Source: Polaromonas sp. | GTDB lineage: Bacteria; Pseudomonadota; Gammaproteobacteria; Burkholderiales; Burkholderiaceae_C | Length of the DNA: 6,773 nucleotides | NCBI GenBank assembly: GCA_025362825.1 | Contig: JANYFF010000503.1 | Coordinates: 1 to 6,773 of the forward strand | Direction of reading: 5' to 3' | In this document: positions 4,366 to 6,773 of the stretch, in pieces | How positions within the stretch are numbered: the stretch's first letter is position 1 | Layout: the number at the start of each line of letters is the position of its first letter | Made by a program: the position numbers and the translations under genes | The notes under the pieces: model-generated | What the model was told of the DNA's origin: nothing | The model's database searches: none | What the model saw: only the letters and a program-made list of their open reading frames with translations

Positions 4366-6396
4366 TTACACGGGCCATGAGAGGCCGTTGAACTGCCGCT
4401 TGAGCTGCTTCAACGCCTGAGGGTTGCCGGGACTGGCCGGGTTGTTTGACGTGTTCGCATAGCGCTGCATTTCAAGCTGCATCAGCCAATCGTGCAATGC
4501 CGCGGCCTTGCCGCCATATTTACCCTTGATCACCGCTGCAAGCTGGCGTGGCGAACTTGACGGGGTGCTTTCGATGCCTGCCTTTGCAAGTCGCTTTCGC
4601 ACTTTCACCAGGAGGCGCAGCCAGGGGTCGTGCTGGGCGTGCTCCCACAGCGTCCAGCCGGCGCCTGCCAGGCTGGCGGTCACGATGATGCCGAGCAGAA
4701 CATAGCTTAAATCGGCCCAGCTTGGGGACTCAAAGCCGATGCCCTTGAGCAGGTCCAGCTGCTTGCCCTGGGTGTAGTTGAGGATCCACTGCGACCATGA
4801 GTTGTTGACGGCTTCCCACATGGCACGCACCTGGATCGTGAAGCCGGGGCTGATGCTACCCAGCGCTTGCGCAACCACACCCTGGGGTGCCTTTAACCGC
4901 TGAAAAGCGCCTGTGCGTCCGGGGGAAACCGCGGACGTCGGGTCTACCCGGACCCAGCCGAGCCCCTCATGCCAGACCTCGGCCCAGGCATGTGCGTCGC
5001 TTTGTCGCACCGTCCAGAAACCATCCACCGGGTTTTGTTCACCGCCCTGGTAGCCGGTGACGATACGGGCTGGGACGTCCAGGGCCCGCATCAAAATCAC
5101 AAAGCTGCTTGCGATGTGCTCACAAAAACCTTCTTTGCGGTCAAACCAAAATTCATCGGCCGTATTCTTGCCATATACCCCTGGCTCCAACGTGTAGGTG
5201 TAGCCACCGGTACGCAAGCGTTCCATCACCACTTTCACCAGCTCAGCGCTTCCAGCCGTCGCATAGCGGGGGTCGCGGCGGATCTGGCTGGCCAGTTCCA
5301 GGGTACGGGGGTTAAAACCGGGCGGTAACTCCACAAACTCACGCAGCCCGAGCACCGCCTGCGGCGGGCCATGCCTGAAATCAGGGTAGCTTTGCACCTT
5401 GTAGCGTGCCAGCTCGGTGATGGGACGGTTCACCATCCATTGCAGGTCAGGCTGCATGGCACTCTGGTAGCTCGCAAGCGCGGGTTTTTGCGCAGCAGCT
5501 TCCATGACAAACAGCCAGGGTCGGTTGGTGGGCTCCAGCGTGACCTCGTAAGCGATGGGCGCGCCGGTAACGACAAGGCTGGCGGTCAGGCTGTAGCGCG
5601 ACGGAAAACTGAAGCTCTGCGGTCGCCATTCGATCCCGTCAAAGGAAGCCAGCACGGGGCCACGAAAGTACAGGTCCTGCTGCTGTGGCGGACGACCTTC
5701 AAACCGGATACGCATGGCTACGCTGTCATCAAGCGCCAGGCTAGCAATCGTACCCACCTGCATGTTTTGGCTGAGGCCGCTACGGCCCGTGATGGCGTCG
5801 CTGGGCAAACCCCACAGCGGCGCCAGACGAGGGAACAGCAAAAACAGCACAACCATGATGGGTGCGCCCAGCGCTGCCATCCAGCCGGCGGTTTTGGCGG
5901 CTTCCATCAGCGGCGGTTTGCCGACTGGCATGTGGGCGTTGACCAGCACCGTCAGCAGGCCCAGCAGGCCCAGCATCATGCTGAAGGCGGTCAGCAGTGA
6001 CTGCGAGTAAAAGAAGTTGCTTAGCATGCAGAAAAAGCCGAGGAAGAACACCACAAACGCGTCGCGTCGCGCGCGCAGCTCAAGGGTCTTTAGGGTCAGT
6101 AATACCACCAGCATGGTGACGCCAGCGTCCCGGCCCATTAGCGTGCGATGCGTAAAAAGTGTCGCTGCGATGGTTAGCGCCAACAGGGTCAGCAGCCACC
6201 AGCGGCCGGGCAGGGACTGGTTGGTCAGCGCCAGCCAGCCCCGCCACACCAGCACGCCAGCGGCCAGTGCGCTGCACCACAGCGGAAGATGCTCCACCTG
6301 AGGCAGTAGCACCCAGGCGATGACCAGCAGCAGGAACAGTGTGTCGCGGCTGTCGCGGGGGAGGTTGGCAATGAAGGTTGCAGCTCTAGTCAGCAT
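4366..6396 (-). CDS. tgpA: Membrane-bound transglutaminase TgpA (DUF3488, transglutaminase core, DUF4129-like tail)
   Basis: This 676-residue protein has the TgpA architecture. About seven hydrophobic segments lie in residues 18-189 (DUF3488 region, with conserved ALKTLELRARRDAFVVFFLGFF-like text near 100-122). A periplasmic domain carries the transglutaminase core with Cys425 in EGFCEHIASSF, His469 in SDAHAWAEVW and Asp485 in RVDPTSAV. One further membrane segment follows (about 562-582), then a cytoplasmic tail (583-676) resembling DUF4129. The triad is complete, so it is predicted to be active. TgpA of Pseudomonas aeruginosa is known as an essential envelope protein; the substrate is not settled. 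The gene lies directly upstream of mltB, 28 bp apart, supporting a joint envelope function. The ATG at 6394-6396 is chosen because the family's N-terminal LPRDSRDTLFLL stretch follows at once. No clear ribosome site or promoter is visible upstream. MoxR and DUF58 genes, often found upstream of tgpA, are not within the 377 bp seen. Confidence 0.94.
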   Translation of the reverse strand: MLTRAATFIANLPRDSRDTLFLLLVIAWVLLPQVEHLPLWCSALAAGVLVWRGWLALTNQSLPGRWWLLTLLALTIAATLFTHRTLMGRDAGVTMLVVLLTLKTLELRARRDAFVVFFLGFFCMLSNFFYSQSLLTAFSMMLGLLGLLTVLVNAHMPVGKPPLMEAAKTAGWMAALGAPIMVVLFLLFPRLAPLWGLPSDAITGRSGLSQNMQVGTIASLALDDSVAMRIRFEGRPPQQQDLYFRGPVLASFDGIEWRPQSFSFPSRYSLTASLVVTGAPIAYEVTLEPTNRPWLFVMEAAAQKPALASYQSAMQPDLQWMVNRPITELARYKVQSYPDFRHGPPQAVLGLREFVELPPGFNPRTLELASQIRRDPRYATAGSAELVKVVMERLRTGGYTYTLEPGVYGKNTADEFWFDRKEGFCEHIASSFVILMRALDVPARIVTGYQGGEQNPVDGFWTVRQSDAHAWAEVWHEGLGWVRVDPTSAVSPGRTGAFQRLKAPQGVVAQALGSISPGFTIQVRAMWEAVNNSWSQWILNYTQGKQLDLLKGIGFESPSWADLSYVLLGIIVTASLAGAGWTLWEHAQHDPWLRLLVKVRKRLAKAGIESTPSSSPRQLAAVIKGKYGGKAAALHDWLMQLEMQRYANTSNNPASPGNPQALKQLKRQFNGLSWPV

Positions 6397-6479
6397 GGGT
6401 TTGCCCGCCCGGGTGTGTTTGCTGAGATGACGTTTTTCGCCTGTGGGGGCAGGCCGGGTCTCGCCCCGGCGGGCGACTC

Positions 6480-6507
6480 ACTTTCTCTTGCTTCGCCAAG
6501 AGAAAGT
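6480..6507. repeat. Perfect 11-bp inverted repeat (hairpin)
   Basis: ACTTTCTCTTG (6480-6490) and CAAGAGAAAGT (6497-6507) pair perfectly around the 6-nt loop CTTCGC. The stem is too AT-rich, and lacks a following T-run on either strand, to be a typical intrinsic terminator. It appears to be the structural core of the surrounding repeat element. Confidence 0.85.
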
Positions 6508-6705
6508 AAGCAAAGAGAAGGCGACCCGCAGTCTGGGTCCTTTCGCTGCGCTACAGGCAACCTGCGCTGCTCGACTCCGGCGGCAGTCCAAACAACTCGC
6601 CTTCGGCTCAAACAAGTTTGGCCTGACCTTCCGCCTCCGTCTGCGCTGCTCGGCCCAGCCAGGACGGGCTTTGAAAAAAGCGGAATCGGAGTCGGATTCG
6701 GGGAG

Positions 6706-6730
6706 CATGCAAGCGCAACGCGCCTGCATG
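6706..6730. repeat. Imperfect 10-bp stem hairpin near the right edge
   Basis: CATGCA and GCGC pair with GCGC and TGCATG around an AAC loop, with one A-C mismatch. It is followed on the + strand by TGACTTCGTATTTGTCTTTG. It seems to close the repeat mosaic on its right side. A terminator role is possible for a transcript reading rightward, but no continuous T-run supports it. Confidence 0.55.
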
Positions 6731-6764
6731 TGACTTCGTATTTGTCTTTGAATCCCCAACCCTT

Positions 6765-6773
6765 GGAGAGGAG
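6765..6773 (+). promoter_or_regulatory. Shine-Dalgarno-like purine run at the window edge
   Basis: The final nine bases, GGAGAGGAG, match the anti-Shine-Dalgarno sequence well and follow a pyrimidine-rich stretch (AATCCCCAACCCTT). They would fit the ribosome site of a + strand gene starting within about 5-12 nt beyond the window and divergent from tgpA. The start codon is not visible, so this is only a suggestion. Confidence 0.35.

Larger units (their letters stand above)
6440..6760. repeat. Dispersed intergenic repeat mosaic upstream of tgpA
   Basis: No credible gene lies in 6397-6773. The stretch contains a series of inverted repeats: GCCGGG/CCCGGC at 6453-6470, a perfect 11-bp stem at 6480-6507, CCAAAC/GTTTGG at 6588-6621, GAATC/GATTC at 6683-6699, and an imperfect stem at 6706-6730. 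The wording around the second hairpin (GGCGACTCACTTTCTCTTG, then AAGTAAGCAAAGAGAAGGCGACCC at 6504-6527) and the later AGTCCAAACAACTCGCCTTCGG resembles a repeat I recall as very common between genes of Burkholderiales and relatives, often mis-annotated as Arg/Ser-rich hypothetical proteins. The boundaries are estimates. It separates tgpA from whatever lies further right. Confidence 0.7.

Noticed and set aside
5371..6000. Open frame of 209 codons on the + strand, antisense to tgpA
   Set aside because: It lies wholly within tgpA, which has a full domain layout and catalytic triad. The antisense product is His/Gln/Arg-rich without recognisable motifs, as expected for a shadow in GC-rich DNA.
6443..6733. 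Open frame of 96 codons on the + strand (and overlapping - strand frames at 6390-6611 and 6478-6759)
   Set aside because: The translations are Arg/Ser/Ala-rich with no domain, no ribosome site, and fall across inverted repeats. They fit the pattern of spurious proteins read from a dispersed intergenic repeat.
1..6773. CRISPR array, tRNA, rRNA or transposase gene
   Set aside because: I saw no regularly spaced repeats with unique spacers, no tRNA cloverleaf-like segment, no rRNA signature and no transposase motif in any frame.

Overview
The window looks like chromosomal DNA of a GC-rich betaproteobacterium, most likely Burkholderiales, family Comamonadaceae (Polaromonas/Rhodoferax-like). Supporting this are an orphan Bug-type solute receptor, a DUF3488/TgpA transglutaminase next to a MltB lytic transglycosylase, and intergenic repeats of a kind I recall from that family. 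This assignment rests on pattern recognition, not on a search.

Left part (1-2090, + strand): the last 39 codons of a circularly permuted type-2 ATP-grasp protein, ending in an unusual Ser-Gln repeat tail; a complete alpha-E domain protein (DUF403) whose ribosome site lies inside the ATP-grasp gene; then, after a 157-bp gap with hairpins, a transglutaminase-like protein with an intact Cys171-His207-Asp225 triad. This is the core of the widespread ATP-grasp/alpha-E/transglutaminase cluster, for which an amide-bond or peptide-tag chemistry has been proposed. Its frequent partner, the proteasome-like Anbu peptidase, is not found downstream of the transglutaminase.

Middle (2077-3221, - strand): a Bug (TctC-like) periplasmic receptor gene is tail-to-tail with the transglutaminase gene and overlaps it by 14 bp. 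A 9-G run lies just upstream of its preferred start. A hairpin with a weak T-run lies between it and mltB.

Right part (3222-6396, - strand): an apparent operon of tgpA (membrane transglutaminase, triad Cys425-His469-Asp485) followed 28 bp later by mltB (lytic transglycosylase, catalytic Glu156). Together they point to an envelope or peptidoglycan role. The MoxR and DUF58 genes that often precede tgpA are not within the window.

Far right (6397-6773): no convincing gene. Most of it is a mosaic of inverted repeats typical of a dispersed intergenic element. The last nine bases form a strong Shine-Dalgarno-like purine run that may serve a + strand gene starting just outside.

I see no rRNA, tRNA, CRISPR, phage or transposase gene. 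The most notable non-gene signals are a 17-bp palindromic word present twice, each time inside a coding sequence (1687-1703 and 4261-4277), the Ser-Gln codon repeat, and the right-end repeat mosaic.
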